This document shows positions 1 to 5,756 of a stretch of DNA of 5,933 nucleotides, in pieces (the stretch's first letter is position 1; every line of letters starts with the position of its first letter). Made by a program: the position numbers and the translations under genes. The DNA is from Bacteroidales bacterium UBA1628 (GTDB lineage Bacteria; Bacteroidota; Bacteroidia; Bacteroidales; UBA932), in the NCBI GenBank assembly GCA_002321335.1, contig DCMG01000112.1, forward strand, positions 1 to 5,933, written 5' to 3'. The notes below the pieces were generated by a model. That model made no database searches. It saw only the letters and a list, made by a program, of their open reading frames with translations, and was not told the DNA's origin.

Positions 1-17
1 TGAACCACGGTGGTTCA
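1..17. repeat. Perfect palindrome at the window edge
   Basis: TGAACCAC and GTGGTTCA are exact inverted arms around a single central G. It lies about 155 bp upstream of the first gene and touches the window edge, so the symmetry may continue outside. The half-site GTGGTTCA occurs again at 2974-2981 in the other intergenic region. It could be an operator, a recombinase or excisionase site, or a short hairpin; the sequence alone does not decide. Confidence 0.6.
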
Positions 18-48
18 AGTGGTGGGAATGTACGGCTGTCTTGGACGA

Positions 49-78
49 GTTTACATAGGTTTACGTAGATTTACACAA
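49..78. repeat. Three tandem 10-bp repeats (GTTTACATAG type), likely protein-binding sites
   Basis: GTTTACATAG (49-58), GTTTACGTAG (59-68) and ATTTACACAA (69-78) form a head-to-tail array with a period of exactly 10 bp, about one helical turn, so all copies face the same side of the DNA. The repeats also create TAGGTTTA (56-63) and TAGATTTA (66-73), each one base from the Bacteroidetes -7 promoter box TAnnTTTG, with a CTTG about 22 nt upstream of the second. The array may therefore overlap a promoter for the HTH gene that follows and act as its operator. Arm-type sites for the integrase are an alternative. Confidence 0.6.
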
Positions 79-88
79 AATGGCTTAA

Positions 89-106
89 TCAGTGCCTTTC
101 AGTGCC
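89..106. repeat. Direct repeat TCAGTGCC, two copies 10 bp apart
   Basis: TCAGTGCC occurs at 89-96 and 99-106. The 10-bp step matches that of the array at 49-78, and the two sets are in register (starts at 49, 59, 69, 89, 99). It lies between that array and the first gene. A second operator in the same leader region is possible; no binding protein can be named. Confidence 0.45.
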
Positions 107-172
107 GTGCGGAGGTCTTGAAAAGTGCGTTCCTGTAGATTGGGAAATTTTGCGTGGCGTTTTGTGGGATTA

Positions 173-1234
173 ATGGGAACTTTGGGAGTATCGGTTTGTC
201 GAAACTGCGGAAGGGTCTTCGAGAGGTCTTTCGGAAGACAGGTTTTCTGCTGCGAGAAGTGCCGGAGGGAGAAGATGAATGAGAGGCGGAGGGCTGTGCG
301 TCGGCTTGCCGGGGAGGCTGTTGTTGCGGAGAGGATTGCCCCGGTTTCTGATGTTGAGAAAGGGGCGAAGTATGTCTCCATCAAGGATGCGGCTTTATTG
401 CTTGAGGTTAGCAGACCTACGATTTACAGGAGGATTGCTGCCGGGGAGCTGCATCCGATTCGGGTGTCTAGCAGGACTGTGAGGATTTCTGTGGCGGAGC
501 TGCTTGCTGATAGCGGGATTGAGATTACCGAGAACAAGGGTGATTTTTCCGTGCCGATAAAGTTGGAGGAGTCGTTGGCACTATATGGAGTTTCTAGAAG
601 CAAGTTCTTTGCGGCCATCAAGGATGCCGGCATCAAGGCGAGGCGGATTAAAGGCGTGGATTTCTTTCCGAAGCCGGATTTGGATGCGCTCTTCCCTACC
701 CCGGTAAAGTATGTGCGTGACGAATGGTATTCCGTGGATGAGATTATGGTGAAAACGGGATTGACACGGAAGTATATTCGTGATTATGTGAGGAAGCGTA
801 GAATCGGAAAGATTGCAGTCGGGCAGCGGATTCTGATAAACAAAAAGGAATGGGACTTAAACCGGTTTTCTAAAGGGCAGTTGGTGGAGGAATTTCTTAC
901 TGTTGATCAGGCGAAGAAGATTTACCGTATCGGGCAGGGAAGGTTTTATGAGACGGTCAATGCGGCAGGGATTGAGCGGCTTCGGGACGGTGCTTTTGTG
1001 TATTTCAGAAAGAGTGATCTTGATAAGCTGTTTGGTGGCGATGTCCCGTTGGTGTCGGATAATATTATAAAGAATTACATTTGCGCAAAGGAGGCGTTGA
1101 AAGCGTATCACGTTGGGCAGAAGAGGTTCAGCGAGGAGACGGCAAGGTTTGGTGTGGAGAAGATGAGGCTCAAGGGCTTTATGTGGTACAGGCGTGAGGA
1201 ATTGGACAGGATTTTCGGGAAGAAAGGAAGGTGA
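173..1234 (+). CDS. Zinc-ribbon protein with five tandem excisionase-type helix-turn-helix domains
   Basis: A predicted cytoplasmic DNA-binding protein of 353 residues. Residues 9-30 form a small zinc-binding knuckle (C9-x2-C12 and C27-x2-C30), followed by a very basic stretch (31-44). Five units of about 50 residues then follow, each resembling the MerR/excisionase HTH fold (helix-turn-helix, then a basic wing and a helix ending in a pattern like DLDxLF): about 67-113, 126-175, 184-232, 239-288 and 300-349. The first is the most canonical (VSIKDAALLLEVSRPTIYRR). I chose the ATG at 173; a GTG at 125 would add 16 residues upstream of the zinc knuckle with no family features. It lies 33 nt upstream of the integrase on the same strand, suggesting a role in recombination directionality or control of the element. 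No enzymatic domain is visible. The HTH and zinc-binding nature is fairly secure; the function is not known to me. Confidence 0.88.
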   Translation: MGTLGVSVCRNCGRVFERSFGRQVFCCEKCRREKMNERRRAVRRLAGEAVVAERIAPVSDVEKGAKYVSIKDAALLLEVSRPTIYRRIAAGELHPIRVSSRTVRISVAELLADSGIEITENKGDFSVPIKLEESLALYGVSRSKFFAAIKDAGIKARRIKGVDFFPKPDLDALFPTPVKYVRDEWYSVDEIMVKTGLTRKYIRDYVRKRRIGKIAVGQRILINKKEWDLNRFSKGQLVEEFLTVDQAKKIYRIGQGRFYETVNAAGIERLRDGAFVYFRKSDLDKLFGGDVPLVSDNIIKNYICAKEALKAYHVGQKRFSEETARFGVEKMRLKGFMWYRREELDRIFGKKGR

Positions 1235-1267
1235 TGCGCAAACTATTCATTTTTAACTACTGATGAT

Positions 1268-2383
1268 ATGGCAACAAAAGTAACACTAAGACAGAGGGAG
1301 TTGAAGAGCGGGAAGATAACTCTTTATCTTGACTACTATCCTCCTGTGCGCGACCTTCGGACACGCGAGTATGTAAGACACGACTATCTGGGAATCTATC
1401 TTGTGAAGAATCCCCGTGAGGGATATGAGAAGCGTTCCAACAAGGAGAAGCTTATGCAGGCGGAGGCTATCCGTGCGGAACGGGAGCTTTCTCTTATGAG
1501 AGGAGAGTATGGCTTTCTTGACAAGAATATCCGAAGAATGGATTTCCTGGAGTATTTCCGGAATCTGCTTCCTAATCACGACCAGAAATGGATGAGGGTG
1601 TATGATCATTTCCTGCTTTACTGCAAGGGGCATTGCCTTATGGGCGAGCTGACGGTGCCGTTCTGTGACGGTTTCCGCAAGTATCTTATGGAGGCCAAAC
1701 AGCTGAGGAATGGAGACAAGACATTGACTCAAAATTCGGCGGCGGGATATTGGAGCACGTTCCGGGCTTTGCTGAAAATCGCCCACAGAGACAAGTATAT
1801 TTCGGAAAACATCAATGATGAACTTGAAAGGATTGAGACTATCGAGAACAGGCGGCAGTTCTTGACATTCGATGAGCTGAAGGCTCTGGCCGAGACTCCT
1901 TGCAGTGTGCCGGTGCTTAAGGCGGCATCGTTGTTCAGTTGTCTTACCGGGCTGCGCATCAGTGATATTCTTGGGCTTCGTTGGGAGAATATTCAGAAGG
2001 CTGCCGATGGCGGATGGTGCATCCGATTCCGGTCAGAGAAGACGGATGTCGAGAGCACTTTGCCGATAAGCGATGAGGCGTTTAAGCTTTGCGGAGAGCC
2101 TTGCGAAGGGCTTGTTTTCAAGGGGCTGACACGCCAAATGACGCAGCACAAATTGCAAACCTGGCTGAAGGAGGCCGGGATTGAAGGAAAAAGGATTACG
2201 TTCCATTGCTTCCGACATACTTTCGCCACATTGCAGGTGGCTTCCGGAACGGACATCTATACGGTGCAGCATATGCTGAGCCATGCCAATGTCTCGACTA
2301 CGCAGATTTATGCGGACATCGTGGATTCAAGCAAGAGAAAGGCTGCCGAGAGATTGAGAATCAAAGACGCAAAGGAGGATTAG
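1268..2383 (+). CDS. Tyrosine recombinase (element integrase)
   Basis: Site-specific recombinase of 371 residues, a usual length for Bacteroidales element integrases. It cuts and rejoins DNA through a covalent 3'-phosphotyrosine to integrate or excise the element. Residues 1-85 look like an arm-binding N-terminal domain (beta-rich, with LYLDYYPP and a YLGIYL strand), about 90-190 is the SAM-like core-binding domain, and about 197-365 the catalytic domain. All catalytic residues are present: R230 (in LTGLRISDI), K258 (RSEKT), H313 and R316 (HCFRHTFA), H339 (MLSHANVSTT) and nucleophile Y348 (QIYAD). The enzyme therefore looks intact and active. The start is the ATG right after the short 33-nt spacer. 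The next gene begins 4 nt downstream, so the two are probably co-transcribed. The attachment site cannot be located with confidence from the window. Confidence 0.96.
   Translation: MATKVTLRQRELKSGKITLYLDYYPPVRDLRTREYVRHDYLGIYLVKNPREGYEKRSNKEKLMQAEAIRAERELSLMRGEYGFLDKNIRRMDFLEYFRNLLPNHDQKWMRVYDHFLLYCKGHCLMGELTVPFCDGFRKYLMEAKQLRNGDKTLTQNSAAGYWSTFRALLKIAHRDKYISENINDELERIETIENRRQFLTFDELKALAETPCSVPVLKAASLFSCLTGLRISDILGLRWENIQKAADGGWCIRFRSEKTDVESTLPISDEAFKLCGEPCEGLVFKGLTRQMTQHKLQTWLKEAGIEGKRITFHCFRHTFATLQVASGTDIYTVQHMLSHANVSTTQIYADIVDSSKRKAAERLRIKDAKED
2372..2378 (+). promoter_or_regulatory. Strong Shine-Dalgarno for the coiled-coil gene
   Basis: AAGGAGG lies inside the last codons of the integrase gene, 9 nt before the ATG at 2388. 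It supports that start over the in-frame ATG at 2412. Strong Shine-Dalgarno sequences are uncommon in Bacteroidetes chromosomal genes, so two of them in this element (see 4545-4553) are notable. Confidence 0.65.
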
Positions 2384-2387
2384 GGCT

Positions 2388-2939
2388 ATGCAGAAGAATG
2401 AGGCATTGAAAATGAATGAGGAAAGGCTGAATCAGCAGGTCGCTGAGATGCAGTCGCGCATTGACGCTCTCGAATTTGAGAATTACGAATTGAAGTCCAA
2501 GCGGTGCAACGGACGTTCTATATTGATATCCGACATTATGTTTGAGATCAATTTTTATCAGCCGTCGGAGCAGATACATATGTTCAATATGTTGAGGTCG
2601 CTGATTGCCGGACAGGACGAGAATTGGATTGAGAAGATCAAGGCTAACGAGGAACGGGTGATGTCTACAGTTTGTTCGACAAACGAGACCGGGACAAAGA
2701 GGACATTGTGTCTCGGTGTGGCCACCGACCTGATTCTGATACTTCTGAGAAAAGCCAACATTGCCAGCTATGCCGACAATACGAAGATGGCGACATTGAT
2801 TTCCCTGCTGACAGACTATTCAAAGGACAAGATACGTCAGAGGCTTTCGGACACTTCCCCATTGGCGAAAAGGCATCAGCCGGAGATCGAGGCCGTGAAC
2901 AATGTTCTGGAGAGCCTCGGAATAGAAGATAGACTATAG
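2388..2939 (+). CDS. Coiled-coil protein of unknown function, downstream of the integrase
   Basis: A 183-residue soluble protein; I do not recognise a named family. Residues 8-38 form a probable coiled coil with heptad-spaced L/V/M/I (NEERLNQQVAEMQSRIDALE), suggesting self-association or a partner protein. The rest is mostly helical. The segment 130-155 (NTKMATLISLLTDYSKDKIR, then QRLSD) recalls a short helical motif I associate with several Bacteroidales element proteins, including RteC-type regulators, but this resemblance is from memory and weak. There is no signal peptide, membrane segment or catalytic motif. It starts 4 nt after the integrase stop with a good Shine-Dalgarno, so it is likely translated from the same mRNA and may assist or regulate recombination. 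A terminator-like hairpin lies 28 nt after its stop, which would close this transcription unit. Confidence 0.85.
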   Translation: MQKNEALKMNEERLNQQVAEMQSRIDALEFENYELKSKRCNGRSILISDIMFEINFYQPSEQIHMFNMLRSLIAGQDENWIEKIKANEERVMSTVCSTNETGTKRTLCLGVATDLILILLRKANIASYADNTKMATLISLLTDYSKDKIRQRLSDTSPLAKRHQPEIEAVNNVLESLGIEDRL

Positions 2940-2956
2940 GCAAAAATCCGATAGGT

Positions 2957-2970
2957 TGTAACCGGTTACA
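2957..2970. promoter_or_regulatory. 14-bp perfect palindrome, candidate operator
   Basis: TGTAACCGGTTACA is a perfect 14-bp palindrome without spacer, 17 nt after the stop of the coiled-coil gene. A symmetric site of this kind is typical for a dimeric repressor, and it lies upstream of the second gene block. Its last three bases overlap the first arm of the hairpin at 2968-2992. The binding protein is unknown. Confidence 0.45.
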
Positions 2971-2992
2971 GGAGTGGTTCAGCTCCTGTTTT
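2968..2992 (+). terminator. Hairpin with short T run, weak intrinsic terminator candidate
   Basis: ACAGGAG (2968-2974) pairs with CTCCTGT (2983-2989) across the 8-nt loop TGGTTCAG, and the last T of the stem starts a run of four T (2989-2992). The position, just after the integrase and coiled-coil genes, fits an intrinsic terminator. The T run is short, so termination may be partial, or regulated by the overlapping palindrome. Confidence 0.42.
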
Positions 2993-3112
2993 GTGCCACC
3001 TTTGTGCTGTCGGAGTGCAGAGGTGAATGTTTGCTGTGCCTCCTTTGGCATTCCGAATCCTGCGGGGACTTTCTGTACAGCGAGGTTATTCCGCGCAGGA
3101 AAATTTCAAGAG

Positions 3113-3460
3113 ATGGATAACATTACTTTCGAGATGCTGCCAAGTGCGGTGTCAATGCTTTTGGACAAGGTGGAGAGGATTGAGAGTCACCTTGCCGGTA
3201 TGAATCACTCTGCTGAAGAGCCTGACAGATGGATGAACATCGACGAGCTGATGGCTTATCATCCGGACAAGCCGGCGAAGAAGACGGTGTATGACTGGGT
3301 GACAATGCGAAGGGTTCCTTATCATAAGGACGGAAAGCGGCTTAGGTTCCTCAAGTCGGAGATTGACCGGTGGCTTATGAGTGCATATCACAAGACTGAG
3401 GATGAGATGTATGAGGAGAGCGTCCGGTTTGTCAATGCAAGGAGGGAGGGAAAGCGATGA
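3113..3460 (+). CDS. Small excisionase-like helix-turn-helix protein
   Basis: A 115-residue predicted DNA-binding protein. Residues 7-29 form an amphipathic helix or short coiled coil (ML.SAVSMLLDKVERIESHL pattern), probably for dimerisation. Residues 40-88 are an excisionase/MerR-type HTH: helix 1 (NIDELMAYH), recognition helix (AKKTVYDWVTMRRVPYHKDG) and a wing plus helix (RLRFLKSEIDRWL). The C-terminus is charged (ends RREGKR). I chose the ATG at 3113: the frame stays open upstream to a GTG at 2993, but that extension is Cys-rich, has no family features and would start at the edge of the terminator hairpin. Proteins of this kind next to element replication genes act as recombination directionality factors or as regulators of the downstream genes. 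It lies 48 nt upstream of the ATPase. The domain is secure; which of the two roles applies is not. Confidence 0.88.
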   Translation: MDNITFEMLPSAVSMLLDKVERIESHLAGMNHSAEEPDRWMNIDELMAYHPDKPAKKTVYDWVTMRRVPYHKDGKRLRFLKSEIDRWLMSAYHKTEDEMYEESVRFVNARREGKR

Positions 3461-3508
3461 ACGGATGCTGTGCTGTGATATTATTGACATTGATAACTCA
3501 TTGGAGAT

Positions 3509-4573
3509 ATGGAAGATAATCCTGTTGATAGAATCAGAAGCGAGGTGGAGGCGAAGGTCGGGAGCCGCGATTTCGGAATGCTGACGCTCCGGACTGCGAA
3601 CAGGACCTTGCAGGAGGCTGCATTGAGACCAGATCCTGTGGATTTGTACCACGAGCTCTGGTTTGAGGGCGAGGTGTGCTGCCTGTTCGCGGACAGCAAT
3701 CTCGGAAAGAGCATCTATGCGGTGCAGATGGCTGATGACATTTCGCATTTCCAGAATGTGCTTTATGTGGACTGCGAACTTTCGGACAAGCAGTTCCAGT
3801 TGAGATATACTGATCCGGAGAGCGGTCAGCTGTACCAGTTCCAGGATTCATTGACACGAGCGGAAATAAATCCGGCAAGGATGAATCTGAAGAACTTCGA
3901 GGAGGAGATTATCCTTAACATCGAGGATGCTGCCATCAGCACTGGCTCTAAGGTCATTATCATTGACAATCTCACGTATTTATGTAACAACTGTGAGAAG
4001 GGTGATGTGGCAGGCCTTTTTATGATAAGTCTTATGAATCTGAAGAAGAAGTACGGGTGGAGCTTGCTGATTATAGCCCACACGCCGAAACGAAGTCTGA
4101 CAAGTCCTATAACACAGAATGACTTGGCAGGTAGCAAGAAGCTGTATAATTTCTTTGATTCGGTGTTTGCCATAGGCAAGTCGGCAAGGGACGAGAGGTT
4201 GAGGTATGTCAAGCAGGTCAAGGTCCGCGCCGGGGCTTACAAGTATGGCGGAGACAATGTGATTCTGTATGAGATCGTCCACGACAGGGAGAACGTGCAT
4301 TTCGAGTTCAAGGGTTTTGCCAACGAGAAGGATCATCTCAAGGAGGTGGATGATAAGGAGAAGAACTCGCTTCAGGAGAATGTCCTTGAGTTGGTTCAGA
4401 GGGGCAAATCCTATCGGGAGATAGCCGAGGCTTTGGGAATCAGCAAAAGTCTTGTCGGAAATATCGTTAAGAAGTCCGAGGTGTCCACAGTGTCCACGCC
4501 GTCCAGAGGTGTGGACGATATGGACAGTGTGGACAGAAGCAAAGAGGAGGTGAAGGATGTCCCGTTGTTTTAG
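3509..4573 (+). CDS. RepA-like RecA-fold ATPase with C-terminal HTH
   Basis: A 354-residue protein of the AAA_25/RepA hexameric-helicase type. Residues 61-68 (ADSNLGKS) are the Walker A loop with Ala in place of the first Gly, a variant I associate with this Bacteroidales family. Residues 149-153 (VIIID) are Walker B, H191 in IIAHTPKR fits the motif-3 position, DLAGSKKL (205-212) is a typical later motif, and K235/R240 may be finger residues. Residues 288-322 form a small HTH (SYREIAEALGISKSLVGNIV), followed by a low-complexity Ser/Thr/Val/Asp linker and the tail KDVPLF. An in-frame TAA at 3494-3496 makes the ATG at 3509 the first possible ATG start. The likely role is loading or unwinding DNA during replication of the excised element, together with the primase-like protein whose gene overlaps its 3' end by 17 bp. 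The helicase role is inferred from family and context. Confidence 0.92.
   Translation: MEDNPVDRIRSEVEAKVGSRDFGMLTLRTANRTLQEAALRPDPVDLYHELWFEGEVCCLFADSNLGKSIYAVQMADDISHFQNVLYVDCELSDKQFQLRYTDPESGQLYQFQDSLTRAEINPARMNLKNFEEEIILNIEDAAISTGSKVIIIDNLTYLCNNCEKGDVAGLFMISLMNLKKKYGWSLLIIAHTPKRSLTSPITQNDLAGSKKLYNFFDSVFAIGKSARDERLRYVKQVKVRAGAYKYGGDNVILYEIVHDRENVHFEFKGFANEKDHLKEVDDKEKNSLQENVLELVQRGKSYREIAEALGISKSLVGNIVKKSEVSTVSTPSRGVDDMDSVDRSKEEVKDVPLF
4481..4535. repeat. Cluster of iteron-like GTGGAC repeats inside the ATPase 3' end
   Basis: GTGTCCAC occurs at 4481-4488 and 4490-4497 (direct, 9-bp step); on the other strand sense GTGGAC or TGGACA occurs at 4511-4516, 4521-4526 and 4530-4535. TGTCCACAGTGTCCA (4482-4496) and TGGACAGTGTGGACA (4521-4535) are inverted copies matching at 14 of 15 positions, with a 24-bp spacer. 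The cluster lies 22 nt upstream of the primase-like start. It encodes a low-complexity linker, so it may be a replication origin with iterons, a regulatory hairpin, or only a coding repeat. Confidence 0.55.
4545..4553 (+). promoter_or_regulatory. Near-perfect Shine-Dalgarno for the primase-like gene
   Basis: AGGAGGTGA is complementary to nearly the whole anti-Shine-Dalgarno sequence and ends 3 nt before the ATG at 4557 (6 nt from the GG core). It lies within the ATPase coding sequence and, with the 17-bp gene overlap, points to translational coupling and confirms the start. Confidence 0.75.
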
Positions 4574-5624
4574 TTTGCAGAAGTATGCGGGTATAAGAAG
4601 CCGGTACACCTGCCCTGCCTGTGGCGGGAAAAGATGTTTTACATTGTATGTGGATGAGAATGAAGTGCCGCTTGCGGAGAATGTCGGCAGATGTGACCAC
4701 GAGAGCGGATGTGGTTATCATTACACGCCCAAGGAGTGGTTTCGTGACCATCCGGAGGCTGACGGTAAAGATTGGAGGACGGAAGAACCTATGTGGCGGA
4801 AGAAGGCATTGGAGAGGAAGAAACAGATGAAGCCTCTATGCGTCATTCCTGCGGAGGTTGTCGAACGTTCTGTGAGGCCGGATATTGTCAGTTCTTTCAC
4901 AGAATTTCTGCTTCATCTGTTCGATGATATAACTGTGGTCAAATTGGTGACTGAATATCAGTTGGGCGTGACAAGAGCGGGTGATGTGATATTCTTTCAA
5001 ATTGACATTGAGGGGCGATGCCGGACCGGCAAGATTATGAAGTATGATCCGGAGACGGGACATCGGGTAAAGGATGAAGGGACAAAAAGGCGAATCAACT
5101 GGGCACATTCTCTGATGAGGCGTTCGGGGGCATTGCCGGAGGATTGGGAATTGACCCAATGCCTTTTCGGGGAGCATCTTCTCGTGAAGTATCCGGACAA
5201 AACCGTGGCTCTTGTAGAGTCTGAGAAGACAGCGGTCATCTGTTCTGCGATGATGCCGGAGTATGTGTGGCTTGCGACCGGCGGAAAGAGCCAGTTCAAT
5301 GAGCGGCTGAATGTGCTGAAAGGCAGGGATATTGTGGCGTTTCCGGATGTGGACGGATATGACACTTGGGTTCAGAAGGCGGCTGCACTTCCCTGCCTCA
5401 ATATTAAGGTCAGCGATATTCTTCAGAAGAATGCTACTGAAGAGGAACGGGAGCAGCACATTGATATCGCTGACTGGCTTATCAAGTGGAAGCTGGAGCC
5501 ACGGTCGGAAGGCTCCGCTAAGATGAACCGGACTTTTCAAAAGGTTGCGAAGTATTTCAGTCCGGAGTATCACGAGGAGATTCTTGGACTGATAGAGGAT
5601 CTTGATTTGGAGGTGTGGGTTTAA
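4557..5624 (+). CDS. Zinc-ribbon/Toprim primase-like protein (DUF6371 type)
   Basis: A 355-residue protein built like the primase-related proteins of Bacteroidales mobile elements. Residues 19-52 are a zinc ribbon (C19-x2-C22, C46, C52; YTCPACGGKRCFTLYV) like the DNA-binding CHC2-type ribbon of DnaG primases. Residues about 215-310 look like a Toprim domain: E221 in VALVESEKTA, the DxD motif at D264/D266 in AFPDVDGYDTW, and a late acidic DIADWL motif (303-308). In Toprim enzymes these acidic residues bind the catalytic metal ions, so primer synthesis is the expected activity, although no canonical primase RNA-polymerase core domain is recognised with certainty. The middle part (95-200) matches the body of this family by feel only. 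It overlaps the ATPase gene and has a strong Shine-Dalgarno, so the two proteins probably act together at the element's origin. No mobilisation gene follows in the 309 bases left. Confidence 0.9.
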   Translation: MSRCFSLQKYAGIRSRYTCPACGGKRCFTLYVDENEVPLAENVGRCDHESGCGYHYTPKEWFRDHPEADGKDWRTEEPMWRKKALERKKQMKPLCVIPAEVVERSVRPDIVSSFTEFLLHLFDDITVVKLVTEYQLGVTRAGDVIFFQIDIEGRCRTGKIMKYDPETGHRVKDEGTKRRINWAHSLMRRSGALPEDWELTQCLFGEHLLVKYPDKTVALVESEKTAVICSAMMPEYVWLATGGKSQFNERLNVLKGRDIVAFPDVDGYDTWVQKAAALPCLNIKVSDILQKNATEEEREQHIDIADWLIKWKLEPRSEGSAKMNRTFQKVAKYFSPEYHEEILGLIEDLDLEVWV

Positions 5625-5674
5625 TGGTTTCCGGTTGAAATTTTTGTTGTAAATTTGCCCATCATATAGTGCCC

Positions 5675-5695
5675 GTATAGACTTTGTCGCTATAC
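5675..5695. repeat. Inverted repeat with loop containing CTTTGTCG
   Basis: GTATAG and CTATAC are exact inverted arms around the 9-nt spacer ACTTTGTCG. It is 50 nt after the primase-like stop. It is a weak hairpin on its own, but the spacer sequence CTTTGTCG recurs in the loop of the stronger hairpin at 5720-5749. The geometry (short inverted arms around a 9-nt centre) also resembles a tyrosine-recombinase core site. Confidence 0.4.
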
Positions 5696-5700
5696 CATGC

Positions 5701-5719
5701 ACTTAAAAATGTGCTAAGT
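5701..5719. repeat. Short inverted repeat between the two loop-sharing hairpins
   Basis: ACTTA and TAAGT flank a 9-nt spacer (AAAATGTGC). The stem is only 5 bp and AT-rich, so it is meaningful only as the middle member of a row of three inverted repeats that runs from 5675 to 5749. Confidence 0.25.
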
Positions 5720-5749
5720 CGGGTCTCATTCTTTGTCGGATGAGACCCG
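5720..5749. terminator. Strong 10-bp hairpin between convergent genes, possible bidirectional terminator
   Basis: CGGGTCTCAT (5720-5729) and ATGAGACCCG (5740-5749) pair perfectly around the loop TCTTTGTCGG. The hairpin lies 95 nt after the plus-strand primase-like gene and 7 nt after the stop of the minus-strand gene, the place where a shared terminator is expected. Neither side has an immediate long T run (TTCCGTTTAT on the plus strand; on the minus strand a run of five T comes about 11 nt later), so it is not a textbook intrinsic terminator. It could also be part of a structured site at the element boundary. Confidence 0.5.
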
Positions 5750-5756
5750 CTTCCGT

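Noticed and set aside
125..172. N-terminal extension of the multi-HTH protein from a GTG at 125
   Set aside because: The added 16 residues have no family features and lie in front of the zinc knuckle; the ATG at 173 is the simpler start. It cannot be fully excluded.
2993..3112. Upstream extension of the small HTH gene from a GTG at 2993
   Set aside because: It would start at the edge of the terminator-like hairpin and encode a Cys-rich stretch unlike this protein family; the amphipathic helix of the family begins shortly after the ATG at 3113.
4481..4535. CRISPR-like array in the GTGGAC repeat cluster
   Set aside because: The units are only 6-8 bp, occur in both orientations and have no regular spacers.
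3980..4609. Long minus-strand open frame (209 codons) opposite the ATPase gene, and a similar one of 288 codons at 4836-5702
   Set aside because: Both lie antisense to well-supported genes, show no recognisable domain and have the unusual composition expected of a shadow frame.
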